From the NCBI GenBank assembly GCA_032622095.1, contig CP136066.1, positions 199,226,978 through 199,290,977 on the forward strand: a DNA stretch of 64,000 bases. The letters are read 5' to 3'. Under the pieces are notes generated by a model. It had not been told where the DNA came from. It did no database searches and was given only the letters and a program-made list of their open reading frames with translations. Position 1 is the stretch's first letter, and every line of letters begins with the position of its first letter. Shown here in pieces: positions 36,314 to 46,693 of this stretch. Source of the stretch: Siphonodentalium dalli (lineage: Eukaryota; Mollusca; Scaphopoda; Gadilida; Siphonodentaliidae). Position numbers and translations under genes: made by a program.

Positions 36314-36788
36314 TACAGTAATGCCCAAAGTAATTGACCACTTAACCACATCAGAATTATTGGTAATTTTTCAGCATTTAAAATCCTGACAAATTACCCA
36401 TTATTCAGCTGTGGTCAATTACTTTGTACATTACTGTATGAGGATTGAGTTATCATTACACCTCAAATCCTTATATTGGTTACAGTAATGCCCAAAGTAA
36501 TTGACCACTTAACCACAGCAGAATTATGGGTATTTTTTCAGCATTTAAAATCCTGACAAATTACCAATAATTATGCTGTGGTTAAGTGGTCGATTACTTT
36601 GGACATTACTGTATGAGGATTGAGTTATTATTACACCTCAAATCCTTATATTGGTTACAGTAATGCCCAAAGTAATTGACCACTTAACCACAGCAGAATT
36701 ATGGGTAATTTTTCAGGATTTAAAATCATGAAAAAATACCCATTATTTTGCTGTGGTTAAGTGATCAATTACTTTGGACATTACTGTA
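36314..36788. mobile_element. Three tandem palindromic MITE units
   Basis: Palindromes at 36314-36438, 36481-36613 and 36656-36788, each running from TACAGTAATGCCC to an ACATTACTGTA end. Spacers of about 42 bp share GAGGATTGAGTTAT and CACCTCAAATCCTTATATTG. Palindrome plus spacer therefore forms a tandem unit of 167-175 bp. They are related to the single palindromes at 1420-1561 and 5485-5636. Confidence 0.9.
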
Positions 36789-36789
36789 T

Positions 36790-37571
36790 GTAGATGGAGT
36801 TAAACCTCACATCAGTGTGTTGGGGATTTGGACCTTGACTTGGGACCTTTTGTTTTTAACGCGACAAATGCGCGTACACCTTATACACAAATTTCTTATG
36901 TAACCAGAGTTTTTCTTGGATAAGATGAGTTTGAAGCCTGCTTACATTTCAAAATGTTGTCAGTTTTATATTGTCTGCAGCGGAACTCAACGCGTTGAAG
37001 CAAAAGTTAGAAAAGATAAAATGTGTACGTAATGAGACTATAATACAACTGAAAAAATAAACTGAGGGAGGGGTGGGCGATACAGGGAACTAAGGGTTGA
37101 ACCGATATAAATTTGTAGAGCGATAACGACCGATGTTGACATAATATGCATCTGAACTCTACTGTTGCAACATGGCTATAAAATAGGGGGGTGTCAGAAT
37201 CTTAGTCTGACATCTCTATATAGTGCCAGAATAGTCATCTATAAGATGTTGGGTTAAATTGGTTATATGGACTCGGAGAAAAAGTGGTTTGTACCGAGTC
37301 TGAAATTATCTATCTCTATAGATGGCACCAGGATTATATAGATAGGAATAGCAATTGATATACGTATACAGTATACTATAGTAATACCATAGACATATAA
37401 GTACAAATATCACGTGATAAAATATTACGTTACGTGAATATACCGATGAAAGAAATAAATAAATTGGACCGGGATTAGAGGTTGGGTTGGTTATATGTGG
37501 ATAATTGGATATGGAATTCATACCGATGAAACGATACAAATTAGTGGAGCGATAATGACCAATGTTGACAC
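36790..37571. other. No gene seen; diverged repeats
   Basis: Segments near 37100, 37530 and 37945 share GAACCGATA or similar, ATAAATTTGT and GATAATGACCAATGTTGAC, suggesting an old tandem family that the foldback at 37572 has entered. Confidence 0.5.
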
Positions 37572-37910
37572 CTACCGCTATACTTAAAGTAATTGACCAC
37601 CAGCAACGTGGTGTCACCCCGTTAATACTGCGGTACTATACCGCGGTATCCTCCAATACCGCGGTACTGATACCGCTTGTTAACGTATGTGGGAGTAAAT
37701 ACCTCCCCTCAAAGTGTTCCATGAAAATCACTGCGGTATTCAAAAAAATTAATGCGGTGCCCGCTAAAAGACCGCGGTATCATCGCCCAATACCGTAATT
37801 CCACTGCCATGACCGCCTCGATACAGCTACCGTTTATTACCGGTATCACCGTGGTCATGACCGGGGTATCACCCCGTTTTTCTGGTCAATTACTTTGAGA
37901 ATAGCGGTAG
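37572..37910. mobile_element. Foldback with ACCGCGGTAT-rich core
   Basis: The ends CTACCGCTAT and ATAGCGGTAG lead into arms with AAAGTAATTGACCA and its complement. The core repeats ATACCGCGGTAT-like words. The AAAGTAATTGACCA block is shared with the 36.3-kb palindromes. Confidence 0.8.
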
Positions 37911-38104
37911 TCAGGCTACACGCGGGAGAAAATAGGGGTTGATACGATAGACCAAAATAAATTTGTCCGGTGATAATGACCAATGTTGACCTATAAAGTA
38001 ACGCGACTATACTGTCGCATAATTATCAGGTGTAACCGGTCAAATATGAACTCTAGTGACCAATATAGAACAGGTCAGAAAACATTCGCAGGGCCCTAAT
38101 TGGC

Positions 38105-38470
38105 CTAAAATTTATTTAACTCTCCATTTGCCATTATTCAATTTATTGGCATTAAAATTGATTTATGTCGATAAAACTGTCATTTTTCAAAATTTTAAGC
38201 TGAGACTTGGAGTGTGTTGGTGGGATAGCTACATATTCGTAAAATGACAGAGTACAGCACGCAATTATGTTTTAGATGGAAGAAATGAATTTTTTTCAAT
38301 GATAAAATTTAACATGGAATTTACCATTAACATAGATTTATGTCGATAAAACTGTCATTTTTCAAACTTTTAGGCTGAGACTTGGTGTATGTGCGTGTGA
38401 TACATATATGTTCCTAAAATGACCGAGTCCAGCGCGTAATTATGTTTTAGATGGAAGAAATTGAATTTGA
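38105..38470. repeat. Tandem duplication of about 180 bp
   Basis: Two units share TTATGTCGATAAAACTGTCA, TTTTTCAAA, GAGACTTGG and AATTATGTTTTAGATGGAAG. Diverged by substitutions and short indels. Confidence 0.85.
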
Positions 38471-38479
38471 CATTTTCAC

Positions 38480-39260
38480 AAAAACACGCCAATTCCGAAT
38501 CCAGATGACCTACTTGCAGACGAGCGCTCGTTAATATTCATGCCAAGAAATACAGGCGTCAAACTCATCTTTTTGGAAGGTTAATCCGATATACACATAT
38601 TGAAATAATCCTTCCAGAACACCTTCCAAGATATAGAAGAATATTTTAATAGATTAGGACGCCAAAACAGTCGTAATGAAAGAATTAAAATGCACATCGC
38701 CTCCGCGAATTAGACCATTGTATCTGTTTTGCGCATGCGCAAGTCACCTGCCATATTTGGAATGTCCATATATGGGATTTGTGTTAACATGATCACCGAT
38801 CAATCCATTAACTAACAAATTACCACGCAATTATCTTAGCATAAAAATATATTGTAATTTATGCAACTACGACCCTGGTAACCCTGATAACTAATAAAAT
38901 ACCGGCCAATTCATTTTAAGATCGTTATTTCACTTTGCTTTAAGCATAAATACACTCTTAAACGCACATAAACGACCCATTGGCGTTAAAATTAAATATA
39001 CTCGGTATTTATTATATTAGTTTTTTATTTCTCAGTATAGAGTTAGACCCTTGACACCTGTCAATATATTTGGGCTGAATTCATATGATGCGGTATTATT
39101 CCTCGAAATAAACAACAAAGCAGTCGTTACTTCGAAATGTCGTTTGGGCTAACATTTACACAAATCCTTCGCGTGTTCTCCTCAATTGGCACGCATGTTC
39201 TCAGTCGACACACAGGTTATCCCAGAAAGTGGTGTGAAATAAACACCCAAGGGTTTGGGT
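38480..39260. other. No gene seen; left flank of the LINE 3' part
   Basis: No exon or repeat recognised. The segment ends at CCCAAGGGTTTGGGTGA, directly before the LINE frame resumes. Confidence 0.5.
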
Positions 39261-39262
39261 GA

Positions 39263-42200
39263 AATGAGTACGATATCGCATGTTTGAGCGAGGTTAAAAG
39301 TTTTATCGAAGATGATATTTTAATCCCAAACTTTAGTATAAGTACAATGAAGGGTAGACACATGGGACGTGGTAATCGATGTGGTGGACTATTAATTTGT
39401 GTTAAAGTTCACTTGTTAAAATATGTGAAAGCAATTCAGACTAATTCAAAGAATATTGCCTGGGTGCGCGTGGACCCTGACTGCGCACTTAACAAGCGAT
39501 CATTACTTATAGGGGCCGTGTATATACCACCGACCAACACTAGATATTGCGACGACAATTGGTCGATCGACCTCGAGGGCGAATTGAGACAAGTCCGGAA
39601 AGATAATGAACTCATTCTAGTCACAGGGGATTTCAACGCCCGAACAAATAAGCTGAGTGATATCGAAGACAATGATATTGACTCCTTAATTTGTACCATT
39701 TCAGATTTGACGAAGTTTGACTCGTCTAATAATTTCGATATATTTGATGTAATTAATGCTGATTTTGATTATGAATTGGACGATTATGCCCATGCTGATG
39801 CTGACCATATCAAGCATAGCGATTATCTTTTCAAATTCTCGACCAGACATTCAGAGGACACTGGAAAGATCAACAGTTATGGCTATAAGATTTTAAATTT
39901 TTGTAAAAGTAACAATTTTCGCATTTTGAACGGAAGGTGCGGTGATGATCAGAGTCATGGAAGACTGACTTCGTCAGATAGGTCAGTAATTGACTACGCG
40001 TTGGGAAATAAGCACTTATTCCGTGCTATTGAAAACTTCCGCGTTGGGCAATTCTCCAACCTATTAAGTGATGTTCATAACCCGTTACAAACCACAATTC
40101 GCTTTTGGACCAATCCTGAGCCCGAAGATGCAGATAATGATATCATGGATGAGTTAATTCCTCTATCTAGAATTCGACGTTGGAACCACGAAAAGGGTTT
40201 GGGTTTTATAAATAATATCAATGTACATGAACTTGATATGGTTCGAAGCAAAATTGAATCTTTAAATAACAAGACAATTTTACCATCAGAACTAGATGAT
40301 ATATGTACGGGCGTTACTAAAATTATGACCGATGCTGCGGGCAAAACATTTGGAACTTTCGTTCCTGGGCGACAACATAATAATATTGCCCCAGATAAAA
40401 ATAAACCTTGGTTTGACCAGGATTGTAAACAGGCTAGGAAGCAGTTTAATATATCAAAACGCGAATATAACCATGATAAATCTGAATCAAATAAAGAATT
40501 ACTAAAAGATGTTGGAAAGATTTATAGAAAAATGATGGATTCAAAAATTAAAAGCCTGAAAGAAAAACATGTCTCAGAGCTTAGATATCTCTGTCAGACA
40601 GAAAGCAAAGGTTTCTGGGAAAAACTGCATAGCATGTGCGACAATTCCAAAACATCTGAGTCAAAAGTAAATCTTGACGAATTTGCAGCACATTTCCAGT
40701 CACTAAACTGTATAGAAGAGCTTGATGATCTTACACGTTTCGTGAACGATGATTATGATCCGTCGGATAGCTCTTATTTAAATAATCCTATATCGGAGGA
40801 GGAAATTAAGACTGCCATATTGAGGCTTAAAAATGGAAAGGCAAGTGGTTATGACCAGCTATGTAATGAATATTTCAAATCGACTTTAGATATGTTTATG
40901 CCAGTTTATGTTTTATTATTTAATTTGATTCTGAACTGTGGTATTTTCCCACTAGGGTGGGCGATAGGTATGATAAAACCTATCTATAAAAAATCTGGGG
41001 ACCCCAAAAATCCAGATTCATACCGTGGTATAACACTGCTAAGCTGTTTCTCGAAGATATTGACATCAATACTCAATAGCAGACTAGTAGCTTTTTCCGA
41101 AGAATTCGAGATTATCTTGAAAACACAAACCGGATTTAGAAAAGGACACTCCACGATAGATAACATATTCATATTACAGAGTATAATAGATCTCTATTTA
41201 TCAAGTGGCAAGAAACTTTATTGTATCTTTATAGACTTTAGAAAAGCATTTGATACGATTTGGAGGGACGCATTGTGGCTAAAAATGATGAACTATGACA
41301 TTAATGGTAAAGTCCTAAATATTATAAAGGATATGTATGGCAAAATTAAAATTTGTGTCAGAGACAACAACTCTATGTCTGACTTTTTTGTAAGTAATAT
41401 GGGCCTATTTCAAGGTGAAATAATGTCACCTTTCTTATTTTCTCTCTATGTAAATGATTTACAAAGTTTTTTGTATGATTGTGCAATAGACCCTCTGAAA
41501 TTTCTAGATGAATCATATATGCAAAATGTTGGCTGCTTTATTAAATTGTTATGTATTTTATATGCCGACGATACAGTTCTATTTTCTGACGACGAAGATA
41601 ATATGCATAGGGCTCTCCTCGCCTTTGCCGATTATGCAGAAGCTTGGAAACTTCAAGTCAATACAAAAAAAAACAAATTAATGATTTTCACGAAGAAGTG
41701 GTCAAAAAATCTTCCCACATTCATGTATAGAGGCTGTGTTCTAGAAATAGTTAAAGAATTCACTTATTTAGGGGTTAAATTATTTTATAATGGTCGCTTC
41801 TGCCAGAACATAAAGAAAACAGTTAATTCTGCAACGAGAGCCATGTATGGACTGCTTAATAAGGTCCGAAAACTAAACTTACCCATTGATATTATGCTTG
41901 ATTTATTCGATAAGATGATTTTACCTATATTACTGTATGGGAGTGAGATATGGTGTTTTGAACGTATTCAAAGTGTAGAGACACTACATCTAAAATTTTG
42001 TAAGATGGTTGCGTCCATCAAAATGAGTACCCCCAATTACATAGTTTATGCAGAATTCGCACGACACCCCGTCTCTATAGAAATAACACGCCGAGCTCTG
42101 ACATATTGGTCAAAGCTCGTATCGAGTAACGGCTCTGAGCTAGCTAAGAATATTTATACCTTAATTTATCAGACTCATGAGATGAACTCACAGACAGCAG

Positions 42201-42512
42201 ACAAAAATAACTCCAAATGGTTATGTTTTGTCAAAAATGCTCTTTATGATTTGAAATTGCAATCAAAGTGGATCACCCAGACGGGCCTGACCGCTATTGA
42301 ACTGAGAAATGCAAAAACTGTTCTCAAACAACGTCATTGGGACGCACTACTCGTTGACATAAACACATCTGCTTCATCGAGGGCCCAATTTTATAGTTTT
42401 ATTAAAACTGACTACGGTTACCCAAATTACTTGAAGATTTTGCCGTCTAATCTATCGATATACCTCTTGAAGCTCAGAACTGCAAATCATAAACTGCCTA
42501 TAGAGTGCTCAA
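39263..42512 (+). CDS. LINE ORF2: endonuclease and reverse transcriptase
   Basis: Long open frame of a non-LTR retrotransposon polyprotein that nicks target DNA and primes reverse transcription of its RNA. It has no start codon of its own: the coding register begins after a TGA at 39260-39262 with EYDIACLSE, inside the endonuclease. Endonuclease blocks are GAVYIPP, LVTGDFNAR, SSDRSVIDYALG and LLSDVHNPL. Reverse transcriptase blocks follow: LKNGKASGYDQL, YKKSGDPKNPDSYRGI, QTGFRKGHSTIDN, FIDFRKAFDTIW, GLFQGEIMSPFLFSLY and the catalytic LYADDTVLF. A thumb/connection region follows. The open frame formally ends at 42544, but the bases after 42512 belong to an inserted hAT MITE. With the SGNH-type ORF1 at 27 kb, CR1/L2-like is the best guess. 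No internal frameshift or stop was seen, so the copy is probably young. Confidence 0.93.
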
Positions 42513-43398
42513 CAGTGTTCGCGCTGGACCGAATTTTTTTTTAGCCAAAAGTTTAGCCAAATGAAAATTTTATTAGCCAAATGAAAAAAACTTTAGCCAA
42601 ATTTTTTTTGGCCAAATTAAACAAAATCCAACAGGCACAGGTAAAATACACAATAATTTAACTAATTTTGATGATGAACTAGAAATATTTTTATATATGT
42701 CATTTATTAAAAAATTATTAATCTTTATGTGAAAGAGTGATTTGGGGGGGGGGGGGGGGTAACCCGGGATTGGGTATACGGACATTTCCCCACTTTCTTC
42801 TTTTAAATCATTAAATATTAATTATCCTTGCGAAAATATCTAAGTGACATCTCTGGAAACTAATAACTTAATATTTTTACGCCATTATCAAATTACAATC
42901 TGTCATAAACGCATGGATATTATTTGGAATGTATCGGTATTGACGAAAAATAGCGACAAAATATCTGTCGTGATTCACATTTGGCTGATTAAGCTATTGT
43001 CTTACACTTGGTGCTCATAAACCTTGGCCGTCATAAATACAATGTCATCATAAACATGCATTGTGCAGGAGCCCCGTGAGTGACCATACAGACAATGGGG
43101 GATTAGCGGATTAAATGTAAAATAATGATATGACCTTTTGCTGTTTCGTGCAGAGTGACGGGTTTCCCTTTGTACTGTCCGCGATCGGGTTTCGGGTTTC
43201 CACGTACGTATACGATGTTTTCGTACAAGATCGTTCACATCACAGAATTAAAACCCACTTGCCAAAAATTCATGTTTCCAGTCTCTATTTGGGGTAAACA
43301 AAAGTTTAGCCAAAAGTTTAGCCAAATGAAATTTTTATTAGCCAAATTTGAAAAAGATTAGCCATTGGCTAATTTGGCTACCGACAGCGCGAACACTG
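42513..43398. mobile_element. hAT-type MITE (886 bp) inside LINE ORF2
   Basis: The terminal inverted repeats CAGTGTTCGCGCTG and CAGCGCGAACACTG are perfect over 14 bp. The flanking 8-bp direct repeat GTGCTCAA is perfect (42505-42512 and 43399-43406). An 8-bp target duplication with CAGTG-type ends is characteristic of hAT elements. Subterminal regions are rich in TTAGCCAAA, and a G run lies near 42746. There is no transposase frame. MITE plus one duplication equals 894 bp, a multiple of three, and the LINE frame resumes beyond it. A right-end remnant of the same family is at 3703-3759. Confidence 0.95.
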
Positions 43399-43406
43399 GT
43401 GCTCAA

Positions 43407-43663
43407 GATGGAAGAAATCTCAGAATGATAATGACAATAGGATATGCACCATATGTGGAGAATATTTAGGAGACGAATACCATTTAGTTATTATATGCAG
43501 TCATTTGGATGAAATCAGAAAACAATATATCCCTGAGTACTTTTGGAAGAACCCTACGAGAGAGAAATTCCATGGTCTCCTATCTCTTCAAAATATAAGC
43601 CTCATCAAAAGACTATGCATATTCCTAAGGTGTGCCTTTAAGAAGGTGTCTTATACTATATAA
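43407..43663 (+). CDS. LINE ORF2 C-terminal part, beyond the MITE
   Basis: Continuation of the LINE frame after the hAT insertion, in the same register once the MITE and one target copy are set aside. It opens with a polar stretch, then RICTICGEYLGDEYHLVIIC, a C-x2-C...H...C arrangement like the zinc-knuckle region at the C-terminus of many LINE ORF2 proteins. It ends in TAA at 43661-43663. Without excision the encoded product would lose this segment, so this copy is probably inactive. Confidence 0.85.
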
Positions 43664-43875
43664 TCGAAATCATTTATTGTTATGGGTAAACACATGTAAT
43701 TATCATACTTGTTAAGTTTATCGCCTATTATTGTGTAATCTAATTTAATTACTGCTGTGTATATGAAATGAACAATGATTAATGTGATATTCAAAGTTGT
43801 GTACATAGTGTATATATGTTTTGCTTGTTTCACTGTTATGTGACTTATGCAATAAATCAATCAATCAATCAATCA
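43664..43875 (+). mobile_element. LINE 3' UTR and (ATCA)n tail
   Basis: About 190 bp of AT-rich 3' UTR followed by AATAAATCAATCAATC and further ATCA units up to 43875. Short tandem tails instead of poly(A) are usual for CR1/L2-type LINEs. The tail stops 11 bp before the phosphatase stop codon that lies on the other strand. Confidence 0.85.
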
Positions 43876-43886
43876 GAGCAGCTCGT

Positions 43887-44120
43887 CTAGGCATGGTCTA
43901 TTACATCGTAAATATGCTGGAGGTCTTCTGTGTTAGCGGCGCCCACAGGTTGGAGATATGTTGTGTTATCGGCACCATCTGGCGGTTCGTCTGTGTTAGA
44001 GTGGAAGCCCTGTTGTCTATTCATGTGATAGTATGATGCTGGAGTGATGTTCATCGGCATATCATAGTCGTCACGAACAAATGCCTTGTGTATAGCCTTG
44101 TAGAGAAACTTATACTGATC
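43887..44120 (-). CDS. Receptor-like pseudophosphatase, last coding exon
   Basis: Follows a TTGCAG acceptor, phase 0. It opens with DQYKFLYKAIHKAF, the final helix of a PTP domain (compare the usual EQYxFxYxAL). No second phosphatase domain follows. The rest, about 60 residues, is a polar C-terminal tail with tyrosines in possible docking contexts (DDYDMPM, NTTYLQPV, HIYDVID), ending in TAG at 43889-43887. SH2 binding is inferred from sequence only. The stop is 11 bp from the tail of an antisense LINE, so the gene's original 3' UTR is separated from it or replaced. Confidence 0.85.
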   Translation of the reverse strand, partial: DQYKFLYKAIHKAFVRDDYDMPMNITPASYYHMNRQQGFHSNTDEPPDGADNTTYLQPVGAANTEDLQHIYDVIDHA

Positions 44121-44129
44121 CTGCAATTA

Positions 44130-45520
44130 TGAACATGTAAATGTTACTTGGCAATATGGCGTTTTATATTCTGTCTCGGTAATACGTTTATTGTATTTAT
44201 AATTTCATCGAAAACTACGGCCATAATCGAGCACGGAAACTTCAGTGGCAAGTCCATAAAGTACCAAGCGCCATCGTCTATAAATGGTCTCGATATGACC
44301 GAAATGGGGGCTGATTCCTGTATCTGGATAAATGCTGTACGTTTTAGGGCTGGTGGTTTTTACATGCAGTCCACGTTAGTAATTAAATTACCCTTACGGT
44401 CGCGATTCCTCCAATATTTAATGGGATTCACGTCCTTCGAACTGGTTCATCCGAAATGGCATAACATTATATGTAAACCATGACACAATTGATTGCCTTT
44501 GTACTTATTTTCATTATTTATAACTCTCCTATAAGGAGATCTCGCGGATCAAAACCATTGTTATATAAACATTACTGTTAAAGTGGAGATACCGATAAAT
44601 GTCCAATCAGTCCAATAGTATACCAACATTTAATAAAAAAAACATTACGGTATTATTAGAACAGGTCAAACATATTCGGAGTAAAATATTTGAACGTACT
44701 ATATACACGACTAGTATTCGCGTCCAACCAGGGAGTAAGTTTTTCTCTGTTACTACGAAACACGAACATCTGTTGATATGTTCAGTGACGTTGTATAGGG
44801 ACAATTTGGCAATGTTTGACATGTTAGATGTGTCAGTGTGGGAACTTTAGACTACATCGCTTGATTCATGGTATCTAGAAGACGCATACCAATATATATG
44901 TGTGTATGTATGGACATTGACGAAAAAGTATTTATCAAATTAAATGAACACATTAAAATGAGGTTCTGATGGTCTAATTTCGACTCTCAAATAAGGAAAG
45001 TATTAACATGCACCTTTTGATTTTTTGTTGGGCTAGCAAACATTCCAATGATAGTCTCTGATAAAGAGCGCCAATTAAAATTGGATTAGAACCAAATTAG
45101 ATAAGACTGTGAATTCGCAGTTATGGCAATTCAGTGTTTATTTTCAACGTAAAACTAATGGATGCTTTTGTTGAGTTTTGCGATGCATCTGTGCAAATGA
45201 TGGTGATTTCAAATATTGTTCAATCTTCGCTTCCCTTGTAAGCTGAACCTTATCTTCAGACAGTTTGATTAAATTTGGTGTCGAGTCAGACCATGGTCTT
45301 CAAACTCAACAACTATGTTTCTTAAGTTATATAGATGTATATCTATACTTTTATGCGCAATCCGCGCTAAAATGTGTTATCACTGCTGATAATCCTGTCT
45401 CAACTCCATCCATGACCCCGACGATGCCAGATTGGCAAGTTTGGTGGCAACGAAAACAGCCTTTTTCTGTCCCCTACCCGATCCCGTCGTTTATAACCAC
45501 GCCGTAATTATCTTCTACAC
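44130..45520. other. Intron; no gene recognised
   Basis: Part of the last intron of the phosphatase gene. Plus-strand frames at 44148-44483 and 44599-44850 show no recognised domain or splice support. Confidence 0.5.
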
Positions 45521-45523
45521 AAT

Positions 45524-45752
45524 ATGCCATATGTTGGACACACAACTGTTAAACGATTTGACCATGTACGTGTGGGTGAAATTGTCTTGAGTCAGGTCAC
45601 TTACGTTGGCAATGACAACTCAAGTTACACGTATTGGTATCTCAACCTGACTAATAGTGGAGATACTCTGACATTTGTTACAATGGTCAATCGATCTTAC
45701 AACGAAAGAAGAGCACGTAAATGCAAACATATTGTTTATACAACAACATTGT
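45524..45752 (+). other. Unrecognised open frame next to the Penelope element
   Basis: A plus-strand frame opening with ATG that runs into the Penelope left end, where it is cut. It has a protein-like composition with three possible N-glycosylation sites (NSS, NLT, NRS) and the stretch VGEIVLSQVTYVG. I do not recognise a family. It could be a fragment of an older element or a chance frame. Confidence 0.25.
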
Positions 45753-46597
45753 ATAACAACGTAACACTCTTATTGGAAATTTTCGGCCACATGGCCTTCC
45801 TCATCCAAAACAAGTTATACAGGTACAATCAATATTAAAGTTGACTCTAATTTAACAAGTCCGTTTGATAGTCACACCTTTGATTCGACGTTTGTGCCTC
45901 GATCGACGATGACGTAATTATATAACGTTGCTTTCACATGTGCCGTGAATTCGATTGCGAATTCAGTCCATTCGGAATCCGCGTGTCCAAATCGCCTGAT
46001 CCAGGCCTCTTCCTTCACAAGACGCAACTGTAGTCCACCATTTACCATGTCCAGAACGGAAAACATTAGGTCACGGGCACAATGTCCATTTGAATTGAAA
46101 TGAGAATAAACAGGCTTCTCAATATTGTCTATATCCCGGATATGTTCTTTCATCCGTTCCCCTAATGTGCGTTCTGTTTCACCAATATAAACACCTGTTC
46201 CGCATTTCCTACATGACAAACAATAAACCACATTTTGTGTTTTACAATTAACATTATGCCAAACAGTATACGACTTTGTTTTCACGGAGTTCATTACTGG
46301 TTCAAATGAAATTGAACTACATATTTTACAGTTTTTACCACACAGGGGAACAGGACCCGGTGTCGAGCGGACCAAACGTTTTGTCTGTGTGTGTACCAAT
46401 ATATCACAGATATTTGAGTCTCTCCTGAACGCAACAAGTGGAGGCTCAGAAAACACTTTTTTATCCGTTCCGAGTCATGGAGCACGTTCATGTGTTTTTG
46501 CGTTATCGACCTAATGTCCGGAAGATTATTCGAGAACGTGGCGACTAGAGGAACTCTTGTTGTTGCAGCCTTTTCGCGCTTTTTCCTGTGTAGAAGT
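45753..46597 (-). repeat. Penelope left pseudo-LTR (inverted copy)
   Basis: Reverse complement of 48012-48856. It contains a minus-strand copy of the endonuclease region (frame 46456-45872) with the same cysteines and GTGVYIGETERTLGERMKEH. An extra T shifts the frame near IRRF, so its C-terminus differs from that of the right copy. It ends at ACTTCTACACAGGAAAAAG, where the central unit begins. Confidence 0.93.
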
Positions 46598-46693
46598 AAA
46601 AAGTAAAAGGGGGAACGAAGGATGCGCCTCCGATAATTTTTCTTTGATGTTAATGGAAATGGTAAACATACTGTAGAAGATGATAAATTTGAG

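Noticed and set aside
28037-39262. The 11-kb segment as a Helitron or Polinton
   Set aside because: No TC/CTRR ends at an A-T site, no inverted ends and no Rep, integrase or polymerase frames were found.
44148-44483. 111-codon plus-strand frame in the phosphatase intron
   Set aside because: No recognised domain, no splice support and no repeat-element match.
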